DNA from: Nevskia sp.
GTDB lineage: Bacteria > Pseudomonadota > Gammaproteobacteria > Nevskiales > Nevskiaceae
Assembly (NCBI RefSeq): GCF_021732705.1
Contig: NZ_JAKFUM010000006.1
Coordinates: forward strand, 224,198 to 288,197
DNA: 64,000 bases
Reading direction: 5' to 3'
Shown: positions 56,093-64,000 of the stretch, piece by piece
Position numbering within the stretch: the first letter of the stretch is position 1
Layout of the letters: each line of letters begins with the position of its first letter
The notes under the pieces: generated by a model
Databases searched by the model: none
What the model was told of the DNA's origin: nothing
The model's input: only the letters and a program-made list of their open reading frames with translations
Position numbers and translations under genes: made by a program

Positions 56093-58570
56093 ATGTCGAA
56101 GTCGAACCCGATGTCCGCCGTTGCCCCGCCGTGGCGTGACCGCGGTGTGCTGATCGCCGCTGCGGCCGTGATGGCCGCGGCCGCGGCGTCCCGCCTGCCC
56201 GCTGTCTGGGTGCAACTGCTGTTGCTGGCGACCACGGCGCTGTGGCTGGGCCGTGCCTGGCAGCAGGCGCGTGCCCGTCCCGTCCAGCGGGCCGGTCTCG
56301 TCCAGCAGCAGCGCATCCAGCGCGGGCTCGACGTGGTGGTGACCAACGTGATGATCGCCGATGCCGAGCTGAACATCGTCTACGTCAACCAGTCGATCCA
56401 GGACATGCTCCGCGCGGCCGAGGCCGACATCCGCCGCGACGTGCCGAACTTCGATGCCGGGCGCATCGTCGGCACCAACATCGACCGCTTCCACAAGAAG
56501 CCGGAGCACCAGCGCGGCATGCTGGCGCGGATGTCGGCGACCCATCAGACCACGCTGCACCTCGGTGGCCGGCATTTCTCGCTGATCCTCAACCCGATCA
56601 ACGACGAATCCGGCGCGCGTCTCGGCTATGTCGTGGAGTGGAAGGACCTGACCGACGAGCTGGCCGCCGCCGAGCGCGAGCGGCGCATGGCCGCCGAGGT
56701 CACCCGCGTGCGGCGCGGCCTCGACGTGGTGGTCACCAACGTGATGATCGCCGACGCCGACCTGAACATCGTCTACGTCAACCAGTCGATCCAGGAAATG
56801 CTGGCCGTCGTCGAGCCCGACATCCGCCGCGACCTGCCGAGCTTCGACGCCCGGCGCATCGTCGGCACCAACATCGACCGCTTCCACAAGAAGCCGGAGC
56901 ACCAGCGCGGCATGCTGGCGAGGATGTCGGCGACCCACAAAACCACGCTCCATCTCGGTGGCCGGCACTTCTCGCTGATCCTCAACCCGATCAACGACGA
57001 GGCCAATGCGCGGCTCGGCTATGTCGTGGAATGGAAGGACCTGACCGACGAACTGGCCGCCACCGAGCGCGAGCAGCGCATGGCTGCGGAAATGGCGCGC
57101 GTGCAGCGCGGTCTCGACGTGGTGGTCACCAACGTGATGATCGCCGACGCCGATCTGAACATCGTCTACGTCAACCAGTCGATTCAGACGATGTTGAACA
57201 CCGCCGAGTCGGACATCCGCCGCGACGTGCCGAACTTCGACGCGCGCCGCATCGTCGGCACCAACATCGACCGCTTCCACAAGAAGCCGTCGCACCAGCG
57301 GACGATGCTGGCGGCGATGGCCCAGACCCACGTCACCCGGCTGCATCTCGGTGGCCGTCACTTCTCGCTGATCCTGAACCCGATCAACGACGCCGCCGGG
57401 CTTCGCGTCGGTTACGTCGTGGAGTGGCGTGACCTCACCGAGGAACTGGCGATCAAGGATCGCGAGCAGCGCGCCAATGAACTGCTCGAGCTGGCCGTGC
57501 GCCAGGCGCAGGACGCGATCGCTGCCGCCAACGATGGCGACCTCACCGTCCGGGTGCCGATGGAGGGCAAGGAAGGCCGCATCGGCGATCTCTGCAGCGG
57601 CGTCAACACCGTGCTCGACGGCATGACCCGCCTGGTCAGCCAGATCCAAGGTGTGACGGACGAGATCCGGCTGGCGGCGGAGGAGATCGCCACCGGCAAT
57701 GCCGACCTGTCGCAGCGCACGCAGGAGCAGGCGGCGTCGCTGGAGGAAACCGCGAGCTCGATCGAGGAGCTGACCAGCACCGTCAAACAGAACGCCGAGA
57801 ACGCCCGTCAGGCCAACCAACTGGCGCTCGGCGCTTCGGACGTCGCGCTGAAGGGCGGCCGGGTGGTCGGCGACGTGGTCGGCACGATGAGCGCGATCCA
57901 GGCGTCGTCGAAGAAAATAGTTGACATCATCAGCGTCATCGACGGCATCGCGTTCCAGACCAACATCCTGGCGCTGAACGCGGCGGTGGAAGCGGCCCGC
58001 GCCGGCGAGCAGGGCCGGGGCTTCGCGGTGGTGGCGGCGGAAGTCCGCAGCCTGGCGCAGCGTTCCGCCGGGGCCGCCAAGGAGATCAAGAGCCTGATCG
58101 GCGACTCGGTCGAAAAGGTCGGCAATGGCACGCGTCTGGTCGAGCACGCCGGCAAGACCATGGACGAGATCGTGACGTCGGTGAAGCGCGTCACCGACAT
58201 CATGGCCGAGATTTCGGCGGCCTCGCAGGAGCAGAGCCAGGGCATCGAGCAGGTCAACCAGACCATCACCCAGATGGACGAGGTGACGCAGCAGAACGCG
58301 GCACTGGTCGAGGAAGCGTCGGCCGCGGCCCGTTCGCTGGAATCGCAGGCCGAGGGGCTCAGCGCCTCGGTTGCCGGCTTCCGGGTCAGCGCCAGCGAGC
58401 AGGGCCCGATGGCCAGCGCCAGAACCCCGGCGCTGCCGCCGGCCGCCGCCGCCAGTGTCCGTTCGCTGACGCGCAGCAAGCCGGTGACCCGCCGTCCATC
58501 GTCGACTTCGCCGGTTCCGGCGCCGGCCAAGGCGCTCAACGGCGGTGGCGAGCAGTGGACCGAATTTTGA
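56093..58570 (+). CDS. Chemoreceptor 6: membrane hairpin, three tandem Aer2-like heme-PAS, WTEF tail
   Basis: An 825-residue receptor. Two hydrophobic stretches at about 17-55 form a membrane hairpin with no periplasmic domain. Three PAS units of 131 residues follow, each beginning [14 protein letters not shown]. Each keeps the Aer2 heme His in FHKKPxHQ (H134, H265, H396) and a Trp in VEW(K/R)DLT (W183, W314, W445), all 49 residues apart. A methyl-accepting domain and EQWTEF tail complete it. ATG 56093 follows AGGAG. It should bind up to three hemes, and O2 or another gas is the likely signal. Confidence 0.92.
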   Translation: MSKSNPMSAVAPPWRDRGVLIAAAAVMAAAAASRLPAVWVQLLLLATTALWLGRAWQQARARPVQRAGLVQQQRIQRGLDVVVTNVMIADAELNIVYVNQSIQDMLRAAEADIRRDVPNFDAGRIVGTNIDRFHKKPEHQRGMLARMSATHQTTLHLGGRHFSLILNPINDESGARLGYVVEWKDLTDELAAAERERRMAAEVTRVRRGLDVVVTNVMIADADLNIVYVNQSIQEMLAVVEPDIRRDLPSFDARRIVGTNIDRFHKKPEHQRGMLARMSATHKTTLHLGGRHFSLILNPINDEANARLGYVVEWKDLTDELAATEREQRMAAEMARVQRGLDVVVTNVMIADADLNIVYVNQSIQTMLNTAESDIRRDVPNFDARRIVGTNIDRFHKKPSHQRTMLAAMAQTHVTRLHLGGRHFSLILNPINDAAGLRVGYVVEWRDLTEELAIKDREQRANELLELAVRQAQDAIAAANDGDLTVRVPMEGKEGRIGDLCSGVNTVLDGMTRLVSQIQGVTDEIRLAAEEIATGNADLSQRTQEQAASLEETASSIEELTSTVKQNAENARQANQLALGASDVALKGGRVVGDVVGTMSAIQASSKKIVDIISVIDGIAFQTNILALNAAVEAARAGEQGRGFAVVAAEVRSLAQRSAGAAKEIKSLIGDSVEKVGNGTRLVEHAGKTMDEIVTSVKRVTDIMAEISAASQEQSQGIEQVNQTITQMDEVTQQNAALVEEASAAARSLESQAEGLSASVAGFRVSASEQGPMASARTPALPPAAAASVRSLTRSKPVTRRPSSTSPVPAPAKALNGGGEQWTEF
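56327..57505 (+). repeat. Three in-frame 393-base heme-PAS repeats
   Basis: The CTCGACGTGGTGGT element recurs at 56327, 56720 and 57113, an exact 393-base period. The first two units are very alike throughout and the third fades after about 57470. The pattern indicates recent tandem duplication, with His and Trp codons conserved in all three. Confidence 0.9.
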
Positions 58571-58655
58571 ACCGTTGCCAGCGATGACCGGAGCGCGCGT
58601 GCCGTCATGACGGTTTGACGGCAGCCGCAACCCCGGCACGAACCGGAGCAGCACG

Positions 58656-58853
58656 ATGATCGCAGTCTCGTGGCAGCGGCACTTGATGGCACTGGTCGCC
58701 ACGCTCGGCGACATGGTGGGCGATGCGCTCATCGTCGCCGGACTGCGCACCGCGTCCGGCGTCGTCCCCGATCGCGGGCGACCACCGCGCGACGCGGCCG
58801 TCCGCTCCGGGCTGGCTGAATTCCTCGATACCGTCGTACCGCCAAGAGCCTGA
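58656..58853 (+). CDS. Small hypothetical ORF before cheR
   Basis: A possible 65-residue protein in the 289-base gap between receptor 6 and cheR. It is preceded by GGAGCAGCACG at good spacing and ends 6 bases before the cheR ATG, so translational coupling could be its role. No family is recognised; the first half is mildly hydrophobic and the second is Arg/Pro-rich. It could equally be chance. Confidence 0.35.
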   Translation: MIAVSWQRHLMALVATLGDMVGDALIVAGLRTASGVVPDRGRPPRDAAVRSGLAEFLDTVVPPRA

Positions 58854-58859
58854 CTTCCG

Positions 58860-59726
58860 ATGAGCCACGCCGCAGCCGCCGAAGCCTCGATCGTCGCCGA
58901 CGACCGCGACTTCACCTTCACCGCCCGCGACTTCGATCGCGTGCGCCAGATGATCCACGCCAAGGCCGGCATTGCGCTGTCCGAATCCAAGCGCGACATG
59001 GTCTACAGCCGCTTGGGCCGTCGGCTGCGGGCGTTGAATCTGGAGTCGTTCAAGGACTATCTGGACCAGCTCGAAGCGCATGGCAGTGCCGATGAATGGC
59101 AGGCGTTCACCAATGCGCTGACCACCAACCTGACCTCGTTCTTTCGCGAGGCCCATCACTTCGAGATTCTTCGCGAGTTCCTGGTCAAGAAAGGCCGGCA
59201 CACGCCGGTCAAGATCTGGTGCTCGGCCGCCTCGACCGGGGAGGAGCCGTACTCGCTCGCGATCACCGCCTGCGAGGCCTACGACACGCTGACGCCGCCG
59301 GTGAAGATCCTCGCGACCGACATCGACACCAACGTGCTCGATACGGCCGCCGCCGGCGTCTATCCGGAAGAGCGCATCGAGAAGCTCAGCGAGGCGCAGA
59401 AGCGCCGTTTCTTCCGGCGCGGCAGCGGTGCCAACGCCGGCCGTGTCCGGGTGATCGACGAACTGCGTGAGCTGATCACCTACAAGCCGCTGAACCTGCT
59501 CGATCCGCGCTACCCGATGAAGGGGCCGTTCGACGCGCTGTTCTGCCGCAACGTGATGATCTACTTCGACAAGCCGACCCAGCGCGACATCCTGATGAAG
59601 ATGGCGCCGCTGCTGAGCCCCGATGGCCTGTTCTTCGCCGGCCACTCGGAAAGCTTCTTCCACGCCACCGACATCGTCACTTCGATCGGTCGCACGGTCT
59701 ATCGCCGCGCGGCGGCCAAGGGCTGA
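58860..59726 (+). CDS. cheR: Chemotaxis methyltransferase CheR
   Basis: A 288-residue S-adenosylmethionine-dependent enzyme that methylates receptor glutamates. The N-terminal helical domain (about 15-90) contains [32 protein letters not shown] in outline. The catalytic domain has [25 protein letters not shown] (SAM loop), [11 protein letters not shown] and FCRNVMIYF. It is followed directly by cheD and cheB, the adaptation enzymes of the second system. The xWxxF tails of the receptors would recruit it. Confidence 0.97.
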   Translation: MSHAAAAEASIVADDRDFTFTARDFDRVRQMIHAKAGIALSESKRDMVYSRLGRRLRALNLESFKDYLDQLEAHGSADEWQAFTNALTTNLTSFFREAHHFEILREFLVKKGRHTPVKIWCSAASTGEEPYSLAITACEAYDTLTPPVKILATDIDTNVLDTAAAGVYPEERIEKLSEAQKRRFFRRGSGANAGRVRVIDELRELITYKPLNLLDPRYPMKGPFDALFCRNVMIYFDKPTQRDILMKMAPLLSPDGLFFAGHSESFFHATDIVTSIGRTVYRRAAAKG

Positions 59727-59731
59727 TCGCC

Positions 59732-60352
59732 GTGTATTCGATCCGCAAGGTTCGCGAGAAGGTGCAGCAGATCGCCGCACCGACGACCTACTTCGACCCG
59801 AAGTTCAACGCCCACGCGATGAAGGTGCTGCCGGGCGAGTACATCGTCACCGATCGCGACGTGATGCTGGTGACCGTGCTCGGCTCCTGCGTGTCGGCCT
59901 GCATCCGTGACCCGCTGGCCGGCGTCGGCGGCATGAACCATTTCATGCTGCCGGACCTTGAGAACGGCGGCGTGGCCAACGAGAGCGCGCGCTACGGCTC
60001 GTACGCGATGGAAGTGCTGATCAACGAGCTGCTGAAGCGCGGCGCGGCGCGCAACCGGCTCGAATGCAAGGTCTTCGGCGGCGGCGCGGTGCTGGCCGGC
60101 TTTACCGTGTCCAACGTCGGCAAGCGCAACGGCCAATTCGTGCTGCGCTACCTGCAGACCGAGGGACTGGGCGTGGCGGCACAGGACTTGTACGACACCT
60201 GCCCGAGACGCGTGCATTACTTCCCGCTGACCGGCCGCGTGCTGGTCAAGCGCCTGGCTTCGGCCAACGACACCGAGGTTTTGGCCAGCGAAAGCCTGTA
60301 CCGGCACAAGCTCGCCGAATCCCCCACCGCAGGCTCCGTGGAGCTTTTCTGA
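59732..60352 (+). CDS. cheD: Chemoreceptor glutamine deamidase CheD
   Basis: A 206-residue enzyme that deamidates receptor glutamines. The catalytic Cys is in [14 protein letters not shown] and the partner His in [22 protein letters not shown] and [15 protein letters not shown] are further family motifs. Translation starts at a GTG (59732), giving [10 protein letters not shown], 5 bases after cheR. The protein ends GSVELF, a tail shared with receptor 7. Its stop overlaps the cheB start (TGATG). Confidence 0.95.
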   Translation: MYSIRKVREKVQQIAAPTTYFDPKFNAHAMKVLPGEYIVTDRDVMLVTVLGSCVSACIRDPLAGVGGMNHFMLPDLENGGVANESARYGSYAMEVLINELLKRGAARNRLECKVFGGGAVLAGFTVSNVGKRNGQFVLRYLQTEGLGVAAQDLYDTCPRRVHYFPLTGRVLVKRLASANDTEVLASESLYRHKLAESPTAGSVELF

Positions 60353-61416
60353 TGCCCAGCAAGATCATCAAGGTCCTGATCGTCGACGACTCCGCGCTGA
60401 TGCGGCAGCTGCTGACCGAGATCATGTCCGGCGACCGCGAACTCGAAGTCGTCGGTGCCGCACCCGATCCATTCGTCGCGCGCGACCTGATCAAGGCCCT
60501 GAACCCCGACGTGCTGACGCTCGATGTCGAGATGCCGAAGATGGATGGCCTGACCTTCCTCGAGAACCTGATGCGGCTGCGGCCGATGCCGGTGGTGATG
60601 GTGTCGTCGCTGACTGAAAAGGGCGCGGAAGTCACCTTGCAGGCGATGGAGCTGGGCGCCGTCGACTTCGTCACCAAGCCGAAGATCGATCTCGCCGCCG
60701 GCATGCGCAGCTACACCGCGGACCTGATCGCCAAGGTGAAATCCGCGGCGCGCAGCCATGTCCGCGCACCCGCATTTCCGCGCCAGCCGTCGAAGGGACC
60801 GCTGGCCAGCGTCGGCAATCGCTATCGCACGACCGAGCGCCTGATCGCGATCGGCGCCTCCACCGGCGGCACCGAGGCGATCAAGGAAGTGCTGGAGCGG
60901 ATGCCGGCCGATGCCCCGGCCATCGTCATCACCCAGCACATTCCGGCGATGTTCTCGGGGCCGTTCGCGGCCCGCATGGATCGCTCGTCGGCGATGTCGG
61001 TGTGCGAGGCGCGTGACGGCCAGCAGATCGTGCCGGGGCACGTCTACATCGCGCCGGGCGACCGGCATCTGGAAGTCACCCGCAGCGGCGCACGCTACGT
61101 CACCAAGCTGACCGATGCGCCGCCGGAAAACCGCCACCGGCCGAGCGTCGACGTGCTGTTCAAGTCGGTGGCGCGCTTCGCCGGCGCCAACGCCGTCGGC
61201 TGCATCCTGACCGGCATGGGCGACGACGGTGCCCGCGGCCTGCTCGAAATGCTCAAGAGCGGCGCGCACACCATCGTGCAGGACGAGGCCTCGAGCGTGG
61301 TCTGGGGCATGCCGGGCGCCGCCTACAAGATGGGCGCGGCCGATCGCGCCATCAAGCTGGACAACATCGCCGCCGAATTGCTGAACCTCTGCGCCGCCGA
61401 CAAGCGGGCGGCCTGA
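60352..61416 (+). CDS. cheB: Chemotaxis methylesterase/response regulator CheB
   Basis: A 354-residue enzyme with an N-terminal receiver (D12, D13, phospho-acceptor D58 in [18 protein letters not shown]) and a C-terminal methylesterase. The catalytic Ser is in [11 protein letters not shown], His in VITQHIP and Asp in [11 protein letters not shown]. Phosphorylation by CheA activates removal of receptor methyl groups. The ATG at 60352 lies in the cheD stop. It is the only cheB in the window, so it may serve both CheA systems. Confidence 0.97.
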   Translation: MPSKIIKVLIVDDSALMRQLLTEIMSGDRELEVVGAAPDPFVARDLIKALNPDVLTLDVEMPKMDGLTFLENLMRLRPMPVVMVSSLTEKGAEVTLQAMELGAVDFVTKPKIDLAAGMRSYTADLIAKVKSAARSHVRAPAFPRQPSKGPLASVGNRYRTTERLIAIGASTGGTEAIKEVLERMPADAPAIVITQHIPAMFSGPFAARMDRSSAMSVCEARDGQQIVPGHVYIAPGDRHLEVTRSGARYVTKLTDAPPENRHRPSVDVLFKSVARFAGANAVGCILTGMGDDGARGLLEMLKSGAHTIVQDEASSVVWGMPGAAYKMGAADRAIKLDNIAAELLNLCAADKRAA

Positions 61417-61530
61417 GCCCGTCAATGCCCTTCATCAGCATCGCCCGCTGCCGATAGCCCGACGAGACACCGACCCGACCCCCGCTGCACCGATTCACTC
61501 CCCGATCTTCTTCGCGAACTGGACAACAAC

Positions 61531-62781
61531 ATGAACACGATCAATCAGAAACCCTGGGTCCTGCCGCTGGCGGGAACGGTGGTCTTGCTGGCGGTGCAAC
61601 TGGCCGGCGCCTCGGGTGCGCTGGCCTGGATCGGCATCGCCGCGGCGCTGGCCGGCTGGGGTACGTTCGGCTGGATGACGCGGCGCACGAGCGACGCCGG
61701 GCGCCATCTGGCCGAGCGCCACGACACGCAGCTGCAGCACCATCGCCGCCTGCTCGAGGAACTGCGCGGCGGGTTGGTCAATGAATCGGTCGGCGTGCAG
61801 AACGAGGTCGAACGCGTCCGCACGCTGATCTCCGAAGCCGTGCGCACGCTGGGGCAGGCGTTCGAGCAGATGAACAAGCAGTCCCGCGCGCAGGAAGCGG
61901 CGGTCGGCCGCATCCTGAGCCGGGCCGAAGGCGGTGCCGGTGGCGGCGGGGTGGACGTGCAGTACTTCGCCCGCACCGCGAGCCAGCTGATGGAAGGCCT
62001 CGTCGACATCCTCGCCGGCGTGTCGCGGCAGAGCGCGAACTCGGTCCAGCACATCGACGCCATGGTCAAGCATCTGGACGCGATCTTCGAGCTGCTCGGC
62101 GACGTCAAGACCATCGCCGATCAGACCAACCTGCTGGCGCTGAACGCGGCGATCGAAGCGGCCCGCGCCGGTGAAGCCGGCCGCGGCTTCGCGGTGGTGG
62201 CCGAGGAAGTGCGCAACCTGTCGGAACGGTCCACCAGCTTCAACGAGCAGATTCGCAAGCTCGTGTTCAGTTCGAAGGACGCCATCGCCAAGGTCCGCGA
62301 AGCGGTTGGCGAGATGGCCACGCGCGACATGGGCGCCAGCGTCCATGCCAAGAACGAGGTCGGCCGGCTGATGTCGCAGGTCGAGGAGATCAACGCCGCG
62401 GTCGCCACCAGCGCCCGCGAAGCCTCGCTGGCCGGCGAGCAGATCAACATCGCGGTCGGTCAGGCCGTTCGCTGCCTGCAGTTCGAGGACATCGCGACCC
62501 AGGCGCTCGGTTCGGCGCTGGTTCATGTCGGCCATCTGCGCCAGATCGGCGACGAGACCGAAAGCCTGCAGGCGGTGCTGGTCAACGAAGCACTGCCGTC
62601 GCCGACCTATCACGTGCCGACGCCGCCGCCTGCGGCCTACAGCGCGCCGCGCGTTGCTCCGGCTGCCGTGCCGCCGCCACCGCCGGCCGCGGTGCCGCCC
62701 GCGGCGAACGACTGGCGCATCCCGGCACACAAGCCGGTGGCCCAGCTGTCGATGCAGGCCGGCGCGGTCGAACTGTTCTGA
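61531..62781 (+). CDS. Chemoreceptor-like protein 7: membrane hairpin, short signalling domain, VELF tail
   Basis: A 416-residue protein with two N-terminal helices (about 8-27 and 31-49), coiled-coil helices and a shortened methyl-accepting domain ([41 protein letters not shown] in outline at about 190-232). Its hairpin belongs to a different receptor class from receptors 1-6. There is no PAS or periplasmic domain. A Pro/Ala-rich tail of about 65 residues ends AGAVELF, matching the CheD terminus. It may act as an accessory signalling protein. Confidence 0.88.
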   Translation: MNTINQKPWVLPLAGTVVLLAVQLAGASGALAWIGIAAALAGWGTFGWMTRRTSDAGRHLAERHDTQLQHHRRLLEELRGGLVNESVGVQNEVERVRTLISEAVRTLGQAFEQMNKQSRAQEAAVGRILSRAEGGAGGGGVDVQYFARTASQLMEGLVDILAGVSRQSANSVQHIDAMVKHLDAIFELLGDVKTIADQTNLLALNAAIEAARAGEAGRGFAVVAEEVRNLSERSTSFNEQIRKLVFSSKDAIAKVREAVGEMATRDMGASVHAKNEVGRLMSQVEEINAAVATSAREASLAGEQINIAVGQAVRCLQFEDIATQALGSALVHVGHLRQIGDETESLQAVLVNEALPSPTYHVPTPPPAAYSAPRVAPAAVPPPPPAAVPPAANDWRIPAHKPVAQLSMQAGAVELF

Positions 62782-62870
62782 ATCATTGGCCGCCACCGCT
62801 CTGGCGGTGATGGCCAAGGCTGTCACGAGCCCTGCGTCCCGTCGTCCTCGAACGTCACCGGAAACCGATC

Positions 62871-63362
62871 ATGCTGACCACCCATGTGTACATGAGCCGC
62901 TTCTCGCGCTCGTTCGATGTCGCCGAGCTGGACGTGATGTGCCGCCACTTCGCCCGGCGCAACAGCGAGACCGGTATCACCGGCGTGCTGATGGTCATCG
63001 GCGACCACTTCGTGCAGGTGCTGGAAGGCGCGCGCGATCCGGTGCTGGACCTGGTCGAGCGGATCCTCGTCGACGATCGGCATGGCGAGTTCCGCACGCT
63101 GTATCGCGGCCTCGTGCATGAACGCCGGTTCCCGAACTGGTCGATGCGGATGATGAATCTCGACCAGCACTACACCGTCAACGACCTCGCGATGACCGAG
63201 CTGCGTCGACTGGTCAAGACCGTGATCATCAGCCCGGTTCCGTCGCGGACCGCGATGGTCCAGCTGATGATGGCGATTCCGCGCGTGATCGCGCTGGATG
63301 GCAATGCCGAAGCCGTCGTGCGCAGCGCCGCCGTGATCGATGCGGTGCCTACCGCGCCGTGA
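62871..63362 (+). CDS. BLUF-domain blue-light sensor
   Basis: A 163-residue protein whose first ~100 residues form a BLUF domain, which binds FAD and senses blue light. Key residues are in place: Tyr7 (VYMSR), Asn31 (RRNSETGITGVLM), Gln49 in HFVQVLEG and the RRFPNWSM segment with its Trp and Met. About 60 C-terminal residues form a short helical extension without an enzymatic domain, so output is probably protein-protein contact. It lies 89 bases after receptor 7. In Rhodobacter, the BLUF protein AppA antagonises PpsR; whether this one acts on the PpsR-like protein or on motility is unknown. Confidence 0.9.
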   Translation: MLTTHVYMSRFSRSFDVAELDVMCRHFARRNSETGITGVLMVIGDHFVQVLEGARDPVLDLVERILVDDRHGEFRTLYRGLVHERRFPNWSMRMMNLDQHYTVNDLAMTELRRLVKTVIISPVPSRTAMVQLMMAIPRVIALDGNAEAVVRSAAVIDAVPTAP

Positions 63363-63520
63363 GCGGCCGGGTGGATTCGATGCGCTGAGACGGTCAGCGT
63401 CGCGCCGGCGCGAGGCCAGCCGGGGTCTGCCCGCGCGAGTCGGCGCTGGCGGGGCTTGAACCGCGTCGCTGGCCCGGACGACGAGCGGTCGTGCCAGGCC
63501 AGCGACGGGGACACCGTGTG

Positions 63521-64000
63521 CTACTTCGGCGTGGCGACGCCGGCGGCGAGAATCTTCTTGAAGAAGTCCTCGAAACTGAATGCCGCGAGCACCGACAGTC
63601 GCACTTCCGACGGGCCCTTGCCATCGAGCGGCGTGTCGAGCGTCAGACGGGCCGACGTGGCGACACCGCTGCTGCCGGCATTCGGCAGCAGGACCAGCGC
63701 CTCGATCACGCCACGCTCATACGCGTTGACGATGTTCGTGGCGTTCGCACCCTGCGGCTGCCGCCAGTATTCGTCATGCGCCACGCTGAGGGACAGGCGC
63801 GAGTAGGCCCCGTCGGACAGAAACGTCTGACCGCGAATGCCGAGGCCGTAGCGCGGCCGCAGTGCCTGCGGGAAATCGCCGCCGACACCGGGAATGGTGC
63901 TGACGCCGGCGACGGTGAACAGCGCATAGCGGTCATCGGAGCTGATCTTGGTCGAGGCGCCGACATTGAAGCGCAGGTAGCCCTTGTCCGAGCGGAACAG
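63521..64000 (-). CDS. Unknown protein, C-terminal fragment (start outside window)
   Basis: The frame is open from the window edge, giving the last ~159 residues of a larger protein on the minus strand. Visible parts include FRSDKGYLRFNVGASTKISS, RYGLGIRGQTFLSDGAYSRL, HDEYWRQPQGANATNIVNAY and VRLSVLAAFSFEDFFKKIL. The alternating polar/hydrophobic pattern suggests beta structure, perhaps an exported protein. I do not recognise a family. It is convergent with the BLUF gene; the 158 bases between contain a short GC palindrome only. Confidence 0.65.
   Translation of the reverse strand: MFRSDKGYLRFNVGASTKISSDDRYALFTVAGVSTIPGVGGDFPQALRPRYGLGIRGQTFLSDGAYSRLSLSVAHDEYWRQPQGANATNIVNAYERGVIEALVLLPNAGSSGVATSARLTLDTPLDGKGPSEVRLSVLAAFSFEDFFKKILAAGVATPK

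Noticed and set aside
63400-63413. TCGCGCCGGCGCGA palindrome after the BLUF gene
   Set aside because: Short, with no loop or T-run, and expected by chance in DNA of this GC content.
1-64000. tRNA, rRNA, CRISPR arrays, insertion sequences or prophage genes
   Set aside because: None was recognised on either strand; the only repeats are the in-frame PAS units, the related receptor signalling domains and short hairpins.

Overview
The window is a GC-rich, gene-dense stretch of a motile, bacteriochlorophyll-making proteobacterium. The layout fliLMNOPQR-flhB / flhA-flhF-fleN-fliA-cheY-cheZ-cheA / motC-motD-cheW, with a sigma-54-type promoter in front of fliL, is the polar-flagellum order of Gammaproteobacteria such as Pseudomonas. 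The first 11 kb is a piece of a photosynthesis gene cluster. I therefore favour a phototrophic (purple or aerobic anoxygenic) gammaproteobacterium. A betaproteobacterium is the main alternative. No genus can be named from this sequence alone.

Region 1 (1-11 kb) holds photosynthesis and light control: the end of bchG, a PucC/Bch2-type carrier, bchP, a small membrane protein, a PpsR-like PAS protein that lacks the family's DNA-binding helix-turn-helix, a bacteriophytochrome of the BphP1 type without a histidine kinase, a heme oxygenase on the other strand that would supply biliverdin, and bchI-bchD (Mg-chelatase). A PpsR-like box (7901-7918) lies at the bphO/bchI divergence.

Region 2 (11-32.8 kb) holds the flagellar export apparatus and switch, a large membrane-bound diguanylate cyclase and a secreted DUF4394-type protein inserted between flhB and flhA, then flhF, fleN, fliA, cheY, cheZ, cheA, motC, motD and a cheW-like gene. 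No cheB lies next to this first cheA.

Region 3 (33-38.8 kb) is a tightly overlapping signalling operon: a STAS protein, a CheY-like receiver, a soluble PAS histidine kinase, a receiver-HDOD protein and a receiver with a degenerate HD-GYP domain, followed by a second receiver-HDOD protein.

Region 4 (39-62.8 kb) is a second chemosensory system: cheA, seven chemoreceptor genes, two cheW, cheR, cheD and cheB. Four receptors carry PAS domains resembling the Aer2 heme-PAS, one of them three in tandem. Five receptors end in WTEF, which fits a CheR/CheB-tethering pentapeptide. An outer-membrane-type protein is coupled to the first receptor.

Region 5 (62.8-64 kb) holds a BLUF blue-light sensor and the 3' end of an unknown gene on the minus strand. 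Overall the window links red/far-red sensing (BphP), blue-light sensing (BLUF), probable O2/redox sensing (heme PAS), c-di-GMP and HDOD signalling to pigment synthesis and flagellar behaviour.
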